Origin: Arcobacteraceae bacterium
GTDB lineage: Bacteria > Campylobacterota > Campylobacteria > Campylobacterales > Arcobacteraceae
Direction: 5' to 3'
NCBI GenBank assembly: GCA_023229945.1
Contig: JALNYH010000001.1
Span: forward strand, 124,001-188,000
DNA length: 64,000 bases
Within the stretch, counting starts at the first letter, position 1; each line of letters begins with the position of its first letter. Under the pieces are notes generated by a model. It searched no databases. It worked only from the letters and a program-made list of their open reading frames with translations, and had not been told where the DNA came from. Of this stretch, positions 17,744 to 25,613 are shown one piece after another. Made by a program: the position numbers and the translations under genes.

Positions 17744-19732
17744 CTAAAATGCTTCCCATTCAGAATCTGATGATTGGGAGCTAGCTGTAATGGTTTTGAC
17801 AGGAACCCCGACTTTAGTCGGGCTTATCTTTTTTGCAACTGTTTTCTTTATCTCAGGAACTTTTATATGTGATGAGCTTTGATCCATAGATTGTGCTTTG
17901 ACTGTATTTTTACCATGAAACTCTTTTTCATCAGCGGTACTTACTACTAGTTTCGCAATTTTATCTGTCAACATTGCAATATCATGTGTTTGCCCTGCTA
18001 CCATTGCATTTTGTTGTGTTTGTTGGTCTAGTTGTGTTACTGCATCATTTATTTGTTCTATACCACTTTGTTGTTCTTTACTGGCTGATTCTATATCTGA
18101 AATAAGTTCAATTGTTTTGGAAATATTTTCATTTAATCCTCCATATCCTGTAATCATCTTATCAGCTATAGATTTACCCTCATTTGCTTTTGAAGTAGCT
18201 CGTTGAACTATCCCTTTTATCTCTTTTGCAGCTTCTGCACTTCTTGATGCTAGATTTCTTACTTCTCCTGCAACCACTGCAAAACCTTTTCCAGCTTCTC
18301 CTGCAGTTGCCGCTTCAACGGCAGCATTAAGTGAAAGAATATTTGTCTGAAATGCTATTTGGTCAATTACTGCTATAGCATCATTTATAGCTGTTACTTG
18401 AGTATTTATCTCATCCATAGATACATTTGTATCTTGAGCTAGTTTCATACCGTCTTTAGCTGAAGCACTAAGTTCATGTGCAAATCCTGCCATCTTAACT
18501 ACATTTTCCGTATTACTTACTATTGTACTAGTCATTTCTTCTAGTGCTGCTGCTGTTTCTTCAAGACTTGCTGCGGCTTCATTTGAACTTTGGTTTAGTT
18601 TATCTACATTTGCAAGTAAGATATTACTACTCTCATCAAGAGTTAGACCATTTTGTTTATTATCTATTAGCATTTGAGTGATTGCATCACCTAGAGCATT
18701 TACCCCACTTGCAAGTTTTAATAAATGTTCTTTAATACCATCTGTTTTTACTCTATTCATATAATTACTATTTGAATATTGTTCAAGGATATTTAAAACA
18801 TTATCTATATTTGTTTCCATATTTGAACCCATTTGATTTAATAGTGTAGTGAGTTCTTTTAATGCAGGGTTATTGCTTTTAGTGCTTACTCTTTGGCATA
18901 AATCACCTTGTTCAAATTCATTTAGTACTATAATAGTATCATTGATAACTTGTCTGTCTTCTTCAACATTCTTTTGAGTCTTTATGATGTTTTCATTCAC
19001 TACACTAGCCATTTGTCCAAATTCATCTTTTGAATTAATAGATATAAGTTCTGCTTTTGTTTTTTCTCTATTAAGATAGGCAAAGAAACTAAATAGTCCA
19101 TTTTGGAATGATGACAATGTAGATGTTATTAGTTGACTAATATAGAATGATAATATTATAAAAATTATAATAGATATCATACTAATAATTACTATTGTAT
19201 TATTCATTGTGCTAAAAGCATTTTCTTTTAATACACTTGCACTATTATTAATCTTATCAAGCTCTTTTTCTAATGCTAAACCAGTTTTGACCATATTTGC
19301 AATGACAGATTTTATTTCAGTAGATTCGTCTTTTATTCCATTTGAAAAATCTTTTATTCTAAGGTCAGCAAATTTATCAAAATCACTTATATATTCTTTT
19401 GATAAAGATATAATTGAATCCACTAGGTTTCTATTTTCTTCTAAACTGAGTTTAGATTTGATTTCATTTACATTTTTTGATAATACAGCAAAATCTGTTC
19501 TAACTTTTTGTGCTGTATCTGTATTTGGATTTTTAAGAAATTGATATACCGAAATTCTACCTTTTAGTACTTGTTGCACAAACTTATCTGTTTGTATTGC
19601 AATATCATTTCTTGACTGTGCTAAATTGTTGTAATAGCTATATACAACTCCTAATACTATAAACAAACCTATAAATAACGCTGGGAAAAGCATTAATTTA
19701 ATTTTAATTGACATATTGTTTATAAAACCCAT
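17744..19732 (-). CDS. Methyl-accepting chemotaxis protein with EWEAF tail
   Basis: I choose the ATG at 19732, preceded by AGGAGAG. An in-frame ATG at 19798 lacks a ribosome site and adds a hydrophilic stretch before the membrane helix. The 662-residue product has a helix at about 10-28, a helical periplasmic domain, a second helix near residue 190, HAMP-like segments and the signalling hairpin (LSLNAAVEAATAGEAGKGF). It ends SEWEAF, a likely CheR/CheB tether. It is a paralogue of the gene at 15328. The linker just before the tail is encoded by a half double-hairpin element (17802-17832). Confidence 0.92.
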   Translation of the reverse strand: MGFINNMSIKIKLMLFPALFIGLFIVLGVVYSYYNNLAQSRNDIAIQTDKFVQQVLKGRISVYQFLKNPNTDTAQKVRTDFAVLSKNVNEIKSKLSLEENRNLVDSIISLSKEYISDFDKFADLRIKDFSNGIKDESTEIKSVIANMVKTGLALEKELDKINNSASVLKENAFSTMNNTIVIISMISIIIFIILSFYISQLITSTLSSFQNGLFSFFAYLNREKTKAELISINSKDEFGQMASVVNENIIKTQKNVEEDRQVINDTIIVLNEFEQGDLCQRVSTKSNNPALKELTTLLNQMGSNMETNIDNVLNILEQYSNSNYMNRVKTDGIKEHLLKLASGVNALGDAITQMLIDNKQNGLTLDESSNILLANVDKLNQSSNEAAASLEETAAALEEMTSTIVSNTENVVKMAGFAHELSASAKDGMKLAQDTNVSMDEINTQVTAINDAIAVIDQIAFQTNILSLNAAVEAATAGEAGKGFAVVAGEVRNLASRSAEAAKEIKGIVQRATSKANEGKSIADKMITGYGGLNENISKTIELISDIESASKEQQSGIEQINDAVTQLDQQTQQNAMVAGQTHDIAMLTDKIAKLVVSTADEKEFHGKNTVKAQSMDQSSSHIKVPEIKKTVAKKISPTKVGVPVKTITASSQSSDSEWEAF
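17802..17832 (+). repeat. Half double-hairpin element inside a coding region
   Basis: GGAACCCC, stem GACT, TT, AGTC, then GGGCTTATCTT reproduces hairpin 1 of the element family (compare 27098-27127), with one change in the constant block. It lies within the chemoreceptor gene and, read on the minus strand, encodes KISPTKVGVP in frame. The residues after it (VKTI, then SEWEAF) align with the paralogue (IKTI, then EEWESF), which marks the insertion point. Confidence 0.75.
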
Positions 19733-19819
19733 TTTAACTCTCCTGTGATAATTTTGTTTTTCATAATAATTTTCTCCTTTTGTATTAAATCTACTCATTT
19801 TGCTTTAATTAAAATATTA

Positions 19820-19889
19820 TTTACTATAGGGAATATGAAATAAATTATATCCATAATAAACTTAAAAGAAAAGTTTACTATAGGGAATA
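19820..19889. promoter_or_regulatory. 16-bp direct repeat, candidate XRE operator
   Basis: TTTACTATAGGGAATA occurs exactly twice, at 19820-19835 and 19874-19889, 54 bases apart start to start (about five helical turns). The second copy ends three bases before the ATG of the XRE regulator and contains its AGGGA ribosome site. The pair lies between the divergent chemoreceptor and regulator genes, as expected for an autoregulated operator that could also affect the receptor. This role is inferred. Confidence 0.5.
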
Positions 19890-19892
19890 ATT

Positions 19893-20150
19893 ATGCTAGA
19901 ATTTTTAGATATTGATGAAAATGATATTAAGGTATTTCAAAATGGTGTTGCTCAAAATGTAAAACGCATACGGAAAGAAAAAAACATTACCCAAACAGAG
20001 TTGGCTCTTACAATAGGACACAAGTCTATGAGTACAATTGGAAAGATTGAAGCAAATCTTGAAAATAAACACTATAATTTAGAACAACTTTATAAAATCT
20101 CAAAAGCTCTAAATGTAGATATTTGTAAGTTTTTTAAAAACAATGAATAA
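19893..20150 (+). CDS. XRE-family helix-turn-helix regulator
   Basis: The product is 85 residues. Residues 18-78 form a Cro/C1-type helix-turn-helix: VAQNVKRIRKEKNITQTELA, then recognition-helix region STIGKIE and the closing YKISKALNVDICKFF. There is no effector domain. The close match of its upstream region to a repeated 16-base word suggests autoregulation. Such single-domain regulators also occur as antitoxins, but no toxin partner is adjacent. It is divergent from the chemoreceptor at 19732. Confidence 0.82.
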   Translation: MLEFLDIDENDIKVFQNGVAQNVKRIRKEKNITQTELALTIGHKSMSTIGKIEANLENKHYNLEQLYKISKALNVDICKFFKNNE

Positions 20151-20233
20151 AATCAAGATTCACCCACTTAAAACTTCTTTAACCCCTTTTATAGCATAAT
20201 ATCATTATCAAAAATATCCAAAGGAACTTATAT

Positions 20234-21400
20234 ATGAAATTCCCAGCACCATTAAAGTCAAATTCATCAAAAATTCTTCTTCTTGGAAGCGGTGAGCTTG
20301 GTAAAGAGGTCATTATAGAGGCTCAAAGACTAGGTATTGAGACTGTTGCAGTTGATAGCTATGTAAATGCTCCGGCTTCACTTGTAGCAAACAAATCTTA
20401 TGTTATCAATATGAAAAACAAAAACGAAGTTTTGGAAGTAATCAAAAGAGAAAAACCTGATTTTATATTGCCGGAAATCGAAGCTATCAGTATAGATGCC
20501 CTTTTTGCAGCTGAAGAGATGGGATTTTGCGTTATACCGAATGCCGAAGCGGTAAACAAAACTATGAACAGAAAAAATATCAGAAAATTTGCAGCTGAGG
20601 ATTTGGGACTAAAAACAAGCAAATATTTCTTTGTAAAAACATACGAAGAACTTGTAAAATCGGCTGATACGCTAGGATATCCTTGTGTTATCAAGCCTGT
20701 TATGAGTAGTAGCGGTCATGGGCAAAGTGTAGCTAGAAGTAAAGATGATTTGATTGCATCTTGGGAAATGGCAAAAGAGGCAAGAGGTGATGCGAGTGAG
20801 CTTATTGTAGAGGAGTTTATCAAGTTTGATTATGAAATCACTCTTTTGACAGTAAGAAATCAGCTTGAAACTACATTTTGTGAGCCAATAGGTCATATCC
20901 AAAAAGACGGTGATTATATTTTCTCATGGCAACCTATGCAAATGAGCCAAACAGCACTTGATAAATCAAAAGAAATAGCAAAGAAAATCACTGATGGACT
21001 TGGTGGAAGAGGGCTATTTGGTGTGGAGCTATTCGTAAGCGGTGATGAGGTATATTTCTCAGAGGTAAGCCCTAGACCACATGATACTGGAATGGTTACT
21101 ATGATTACTCAAAGCCAAAGTGAATTTGCACTTCATGTAAGAGCAGTTCTTGGACTCCCACTTGATTTTATTACTTATGGTACGGGAGCAAGTGCAGCAT
21201 ACAAAGCAAAAGGGGATACTTTCTCTCCTATAATAGAAGCAGACGCTGGAGTATTTACAAAAACAAGCTTTTTAAGAGTATTTGGCAAGCCTCAAAGTCA
21301 TGTTGGTAGAAGAATGGCTGTAGTTCTTACCTATGATAGAGATAATGTAAATGTAGCATTAGACCAAGCAAAAGAGTTGATTACTAAAATAACAGACTAA
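20234..21400 (+). CDS. purT: Formate-dependent GAR transformylase (PurT)
   Basis: The product is 388 residues, the usual PurT length. It ligates formate to glycinamide ribonucleotide with ATP in the third step of purine synthesis. ATP-grasp features are visible: the N-terminal GSGELGKEV fold, the loop PVMSSSGHGQS, the acidic GVELFVSGDEVYFSEVSPRPHDTGMVT metal-binding segment and the C-terminal GRRMAVVL. A ribosome site AAAGGAA precedes the ATG. It appears to be a single gene. Confidence 0.95.
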   Translation: MKFPAPLKSNSSKILLLGSGELGKEVIIEAQRLGIETVAVDSYVNAPASLVANKSYVINMKNKNEVLEVIKREKPDFILPEIEAISIDALFAAEEMGFCVIPNAEAVNKTMNRKNIRKFAAEDLGLKTSKYFFVKTYEELVKSADTLGYPCVIKPVMSSSGHGQSVARSKDDLIASWEMAKEARGDASELIVEEFIKFDYEITLLTVRNQLETTFCEPIGHIQKDGDYIFSWQPMQMSQTALDKSKEIAKKITDGLGGRGLFGVELFVSGDEVYFSEVSPRPHDTGMVTMITQSQSEFALHVRAVLGLPLDFITYGTGASAAYKAKGDTFSPIIEADAGVFTKTSFLRVFGKPQSHVGRRMAVVLTYDRDNVNVALDQAKELITKITD

Positions 21401-21490
21401 TTATATCAGAACAACTTATAATTAAGCTAATATTAAGAAATGTTATATTAAGATAACAAAATATAATGTCGAAAATAAAAGGTGTCAGTT

Positions 21491-22156
21491 ATGAAAACTT
21501 TATTAATTAGAAGTTTAGTTTTAAGTTGTGGTTTGTTGTTATTGGGTGGTTGTGCTAAAAATATTGAACCACAGATTATAGAAAAAGAAAAGATTGTTTA
21601 TAAGGTAAAGGCATTTGACCAGATTGATGAGCTTGTTTTGGATATTTCAAATCAACTACAACAAAGTAATAAATTAGCTAATATATTGCCAAATGAAATT
21701 GCAATTACAGCTTTTGTTGATTTAAACCAATTAAACAAAACGACAAAATTTGGAAGAGTATTAAGTGAGTCATTTTATAATGAACTTTTCTTAAGAGGCT
21801 TTAATGTACTAGATTTTAGAGGACAAAATGCTATTAGTGTAAATGCGACTGGAGAGTTTTTTATTACAAGAGATGTAAAAAAACTTTCAACTGAAGTGAA
21901 AAATAGCTATGTTTTGGTAGGAACTTATGCAATATTTGGCAAAGGGATTGTAGTAAATGCTAGAATTATAGACAATAGTGATGGCAAGGTAGTTGCAAGT
22001 GCAAGAAGTATTTATAATATTACTCCAAATTGTGATTTATTTGAGACTTGTGCTACAACTTTATCTACACCTAAAACAACAGTTTCAAAAGGTGTAAAAC
22101 CAAAGATGATTAAACTTACTACTGATAATTGTTCTACAAAAGAGTGTCCTAAATAA
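21491..22156 (+). CDS. FlgO-like lipoprotein 1
   Basis: I place the start at the ATG at 21491 with AAAGGTG before it, rather than the GTG three codons upstream. The 221-residue product has a lipobox LLGGC (C21). The core matches the FlgO outer-membrane protein domain: ITAFVDLNQLN, FGRVLSESF, ISVNATGEFFITRDVKKL, YVLVGTYA and ARIIDNSDGKVVASA. FlgO in Vibrio is a lipoprotein needed for motility. The C-terminus has extra cysteines (NCDLFETC, NCSTKEC). It is the first of three tandem related genes. Confidence 0.78.
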   Translation: MKTLLIRSLVLSCGLLLLGGCAKNIEPQIIEKEKIVYKVKAFDQIDELVLDISNQLQQSNKLANILPNEIAITAFVDLNQLNKTTKFGRVLSESFYNELFLRGFNVLDFRGQNAISVNATGEFFITRDVKKLSTEVKNSYVLVGTYAIFGKGIVVNARIIDNSDGKVVASARSIYNITPNCDLFETCATTLSTPKTTVSKGVKPKMIKLTTDNCSTKECPK

Positions 22157-22213
22157 GAATTTATAAAAATATGGTTATAATATCTTCATAATTTAAAATG
22201 GAGATATTATATT

Positions 22214-22816
22214 ATGAAGTTATCCCTTTTACTAGTGATTTTTTTGACTTTCTTTGTCAGTGGTTGTACAGATAAATTCAATATTTTCAACCTTAAAAAA
22301 ACAGAAAAAATAGAACCCACTCCTACATATGCCCCCAATAAAGAAATAAAAACTAATATCAATGACCTTATTGATGATTTGTGTGATCAGTTATTAGCAA
22401 ATCATTTGAGCCTAGATACAAACAATATATTAGTTACTTCTTTTGTAGATTTAAATCAGCTCAATAGCTCTAGTGATTTTGGTAGGTTATTGTCTGAAAA
22501 TATGATAAGTAAACTCCATATGAAAGGCTTTAGAGTCAAAGAATATAGAGGGCAAAGTGCCATTAGTATCAACGCTCAAGGCGAATTTCATATCACAAGA
22601 GATATCAAAAAACTTCCAGATGAGATAGAAGCGTCATATGTACTAATAGGTACTTATTCAGCTATAAATGAGAACTTGTCTTCTATCAATGTGAGAATAA
22701 TAGACTTTTCAAATGGTGATATATATGCTACGGCATCATCTATATATGCGTTTAACAATATAAAGAAGACAGATGCAAAGCAGAAAAAATATGTTGATAT
22801 TGTGAGGGATAAATGA
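22214..22816 (+). CDS. FlgO-like lipoprotein 2
   Basis: The product is 200 residues with lipobox VSGC (C18) and the same FlgO-type core as the preceding gene (VTSFVDLNQLN, FGRLLSENM, GEFHITRDIKKLP, YVLIGTYS, VRIIDFSNGDIYATA). It is clearly a paralogue by tandem duplication. It lies 57 bases downstream of copy 1 and overlaps copy 3 by four bases, so the latter two are coupled. Outer-membrane location and a flagellar or surface role are inferred from the family. Confidence 0.77.
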   Translation: MKLSLLLVIFLTFFVSGCTDKFNIFNLKKTEKIEPTPTYAPNKEIKTNINDLIDDLCDQLLANHLSLDTNNILVTSFVDLNQLNSSSDFGRLLSENMISKLHMKGFRVKEYRGQSAISINAQGEFHITRDIKKLPDEIEASYVLIGTYSAINENLSSINVRIIDFSNGDIYATASSIYAFNNIKKTDAKQKKYVDIVRDK

Positions 22817-23418
22817 GAAATATATTTTTTAGTAGTTTATTGATAGTACTTTTTTTTTCTGGGTGTTATAATATTTTAGAAAGACCTATGTTAAATCTAA
22901 CAACTCAAACCAACTTTGATAAAATATCTTATAATATGGTGACACAAATATGCAAAAATATAGTACAAGAAGATTTGGGAAAAGATTTTTATGTGGTCGA
23001 TTTTGTAAATATTGAGAATTTAGAAAATAAATCTCAATTAGGTTTTATTTTGTCCAATCATCTTAAATCTAATTTCTTTAAAGTTTGTTCTGATTTGACT
23101 ATCAAAGAGATAGAACTTGGGAAAAATATAAAATTAGGAAGAAATGGTTCTAAAATCCTCACAAGAGAACTAGATGAACTTAAATCAAAAGTAGTGGAAG
23201 AAAATTCCAATATTGTAATAGGAACTTATGCAATTACTACTGATAGATTGATGATATTTTTAAAAGTAATTGATTTAGAAACTGGTATTATAAAATCATC
23301 TACATCAACAGCGACACCACTAACAACTGAGATTTTGGGTTTAGAAGGGTATGAAACAAGTATTGAGAGCTCAAATACTAATGCAGGACCAAGACCATAT
23401 AGACCTTTGGTACTATAA
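22813..23418 (+). CDS. FlgO-like lipoprotein 3, divergent
   Basis: The product is 201 residues with lipobox FSGC (C18). The FlgO pattern is still visible (VVDFVNIENLENKSQLGFILSNH, SKILTRELDELK, IVIGTYAI, LKVIDLETGIIKSS) but is much more diverged than in copies 1 and 2, suggesting a different partner or role. Its start overlaps the stop of copy 2 by four bases. Only seven bases separate it from the convergent fliW gene. Confidence 0.72.
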   Translation: MRNIFFSSLLIVLFFSGCYNILERPMLNLTTQTNFDKISYNMVTQICKNIVQEDLGKDFYVVDFVNIENLENKSQLGFILSNHLKSNFFKVCSDLTIKEIELGKNIKLGRNGSKILTRELDELKSKVVEENSNIVIGTYAITTDRLMIFLKVIDLETGIIKSSTSTATPLTTEILGLEGYETSIESSNTNAGPRPYRPLVL

Positions 23419-23425
23419 TTAGGGC

Positions 23426-23797
23426 TTAACTACAAATAAGATTTTCGATAGTTTCTAATTTGGCTTCATCAAGGTCAAGTTGGATTTGTCCCATTTTAAG
23501 ATTTATATTATTCATAATTACTGGTGCAAAGAGATTTACAACAGAACTTGTTGCTGGTGATTGCAACACAAATATAAAATATATAGATACATCTTCAGGA
23601 TTTTTTATGTCAAGTTTTTCGACAAACCACTCAGGTAATTCAAAATCAAGATTTTTTAAAACATCAAAATTCATCATTTTGAGTTCTATCCCACTTTCTT
23701 CGCTTTTGATAGATGAAAAGAAGTTATCAAATTTTTCATATATGAAACTACTATCACTTTCAAATCCAGCTAATGGTACGACTACTTCATACTTCAT
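23426..23797 (-). CDS. fliW: Flagellar assembly factor FliW
   Basis: The product is 123 residues, near the family norm. The pattern fits FliW: the opening strand and PLAGFE, the central ELPEWFVEKLDIKNPEDVSI with FIFVLQ, then SSVVNLFAPVIMNN and the closing MGQIQLD. FliW binds flagellin and antagonises CsrA, linking flagellin supply to its translation in Campylobacterota. The neighbouring FlgO-like lipoproteins on the other strand make a small motility-linked neighbourhood. Downstream on the same strand lie murB and mqnD in reverse order of transcription (both upstream of nothing in common with it). Confidence 0.82.
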   Translation of the reverse strand: MKYEVVVPLAGFESDSSFIYEKFDNFFSSIKSEESGIELKMMNFDVLKNLDFELPEWFVEKLDIKNPEDVSIYFIFVLQSPATSSVVNLFAPVIMNNINLKMGQIQLDLDEAKLETIENLICS

Positions 23798-23841
23798 TTA
23801 AATAACCTCAAATAATTTTCTTAAGTTTAGCAAATATAAAC

Positions 23842-24606
23842 TTACAATATTATTATCTCTTCTTCTAAAATTATATCAAATTTATCTTTTATTTCATTTT
23901 TAGCCATATTTATCAAAGAGATAGCATCTTCATATGTTCCATTGCCATAGTTCATCAAGAAATTGGCATGAATATCACTAAATCCCATATCACCAATTCT
24001 GTATCCCTTTAGTCCAACTTCTTGTATAAGTCTTCCTGCATAGTCTCCAGTAGGGTTTTTGAAGCAACTTCCAGCACTTTTACCTTTGGGTTGGTTGGCT
24101 CTCATTGATGTAAACATCTCATATTTTGATATATCAAAACCTTTTTCTAAATCAAACACCACTTCATAAACTATCTCATCAATATTTGTATATCGGTAGC
24201 CATATTTGATATCTTCTTTATTTAGGTAGCCATTTTGAGCTTTTATCATCACAAGATAATTGAAGATTTCCCATTCTTTTAGCCCTGCATTCATCTTGAC
24301 AAGTCCACCCAAACATCCTGGTAAATGAGCTAAAAATTCTAAGTTTGCAAAGTCGTGTTTTTTGGTATAGTTATAAAGTTTTGAGCTTTTTGTAGCACAT
24401 CCAACATACACTAACCCATCACGATACTCTATATAATCAAAGCTTTTACCCAAAACTGCCAGTTTTTTGTCACAGTTTCCTACAAGAAGATTGTTTGCTC
24501 GTCCTATGATATAATAATCACTATAATCACCAATTTCTTCAATTTCAAGTACATCACAGCTAGGACCTACACCTATAGAACTATATTTAGAAAAATCAAT
24601 CTTCAT
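23842..24606 (-). CDS. murB: UDP-N-acetylenolpyruvoylglucosamine reductase (MurB)
   Basis: The product is 254 residues, the short form typical of Campylobacterota. It reduces UDP-GlcNAc-enolpyruvate to UDP-MurNAc with FAD and NADPH in peptidoglycan synthesis. Visible landmarks are YIIGRANNLLVG (FAD-binding), HLPGCLGGLVKMNAG, the catalytic serine in SAGSCFKNP and GLKGYRIGDMGFSDIHANF. The start overlaps the end of the MqnD gene by 11 bases, so they are co-transcribed. Confidence 0.93.
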   Translation of the reverse strand: MKIDFSKYSSIGVGPSCDVLEIEEIGDYSDYYIIGRANNLLVGNCDKKLAVLGKSFDYIEYRDGLVYVGCATKSSKLYNYTKKHDFANLEFLAHLPGCLGGLVKMNAGLKEWEIFNYLVMIKAQNGYLNKEDIKYGYRYTNIDEIVYEVVFDLEKGFDISKYEMFTSMRANQPKGKSAGSCFKNPTGDYAGRLIQEVGLKGYRIGDMGFSDIHANFLMNYGNGTYEDAISLINMAKNEIKDKFDIILEEEIIIL

Positions 24607-25462
24607 ATCTTAAATTCTTATACTCTTTTGGTATCATATAATCACTCGCTATTATTGGTTCTTTGTAAAAACCTTTTTCATATCCTATTTTATATAGTAT
24701 ATTTATAGCTTGTATTTGTTGCTCATTTAGCTCAATAGATTCTTCATTGGCATAAAGATTTAGGTAAGTTTGCAAAGTATCATAATCAACTCTTACCAAA
24801 TCTCGCTCAATTAACATCTTTGACATAAGGTGTTTATTGTTATGAGCGACTTTTACTGCTTTTATTAGAGTTTCTTCATAATCTATTGCTTTATGCAAAG
24901 GGATTGAGCGTCTTATTGCCATTCCACCAAGAGGGAGAGGAATACCTTCCCCTGCTATTTCTACCCATATATCCCAAATCTCTCTCTCCACTTCCAATAA
25001 TTCACTATATTGTAGTATAGATTCATGAATTAGCACTCCAGCATCTACCTCGCCATCTAATACAGCTTTTTCAATCTCAAGAAAATTCATATATGTGATT
25101 CTTGCATTTGGATAAGCTATTTTAAAAAGTAGTGCATTTGTGGTATATTGTCCACTTAGGGCTACTTTGAAGTTTTGTTTTAGTTTTTTGTCTTTTAGTT
25201 TTACTAGTTTTGGTCCATATCCATTGCCAAAGCTTACAGCAGTACGAAGCAAGGCATAATCATCTTTTATAAAAGGATACAACCCAAAGCTTATAGCACT
25301 TATATCATATGTACCTTTGAGTGCTTCTTGATTAAGTGTTTCTATATCCAAAGCGATATTAGAAAAGCTTGTATTATTACATTCTACCCAACCAAACTTT
25401 ATAGCATAATACATAAAGATATCATCAGCATCTGGTGAGTGAGCAATAGAAATTTGTGACAT
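24596..25462 (-). CDS. mqnD: 1,4-dihydroxy-6-naphthoate synthase-like (MqnD)
   Basis: The product is 288 residues of the MqnA/MqnD periplasmic-binding-protein fold. The opening AHSPDADDIFMYYAI, the central GEVDAGVLIHES and GIPLPLGGMAIRR motifs fit MqnD, which cleaves cyclic dehypoxanthine futalosine to 1,4-dihydroxy-6-naphthoate in the futalosine route to menaquinone. That route is the usual one in Campylobacterota. MqnA is the alternative assignment, but the PLPLGG signature favours MqnD. It is divergent from hrcA. Confidence 0.8.
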   Translation of the reverse strand: MSQISIAHSPDADDIFMYYAIKFGWVECNNTSFSNIALDIETLNQEALKGTYDISAISFGLYPFIKDDYALLRTAVSFGNGYGPKLVKLKDKKLKQNFKVALSGQYTTNALLFKIAYPNARITYMNFLEIEKAVLDGEVDAGVLIHESILQYSELLEVEREIWDIWVEIAGEGIPLPLGGMAIRRSIPLHKAIDYEETLIKAVKVAHNNKHLMSKMLIERDLVRVDYDTLQTYLNLYANEESIELNEQQIQAINILYKIGYEKGFYKEPIIASDYMIPKEYKNLRYED

Positions 25463-25531
25463 TACAAATCCTCGTTTCTAAATATTTTAGTAGTTTTAGT
25501 ATTTTATCTAATAAAAATTTAAATATACCAC

Positions 25532-25561
25532 TTGACAAATATAGACTCAATATTGTATAAT
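25532..25561 (+). promoter_or_regulatory. Sigma-70 type promoter of hrcA-grpE-dnaK
   Basis: TTGACA at 25532-25537 and TATAAT at 25556-25561 are both perfect consensus hexamers with an 18-base spacer. The expected transcription start falls inside the CIRCE element that follows. Confidence 0.8.
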
Positions 25562-25564
25562 TCT

Positions 25565-25591
25565 TTAGCAGTTCAGATATATGAGTGCTAA
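25565..25591 (+). promoter_or_regulatory. CIRCE operator (HrcA binding site)
   Basis: TTAGCAGTT, nine bases, GAGTGCTAA matches the CIRCE inverted repeat with an intact right arm and two mismatches in the left arm. It lies directly after the -10 box, so HrcA bound here should block transcription of its own operon. It also shows that the in-frame ATG at 25581, inside the element, is not the hrcA start. Confidence 0.85.
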
Positions 25592-25613
25592 AACAAACAA
25601 AAAGAGATTTAGT

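Noticed and set aside
19893..20150. Toxin-antitoxin pair
   Set aside because: The XRE protein resembles an antitoxin, but purT follows and a chemoreceptor is divergent; there is no small toxin gene adjacent.
25581..25613. Longer hrcA start
   Set aside because: The ATG at 25581 lies inside the CIRCE operator and at or after the expected transcription start with no ribosome site.
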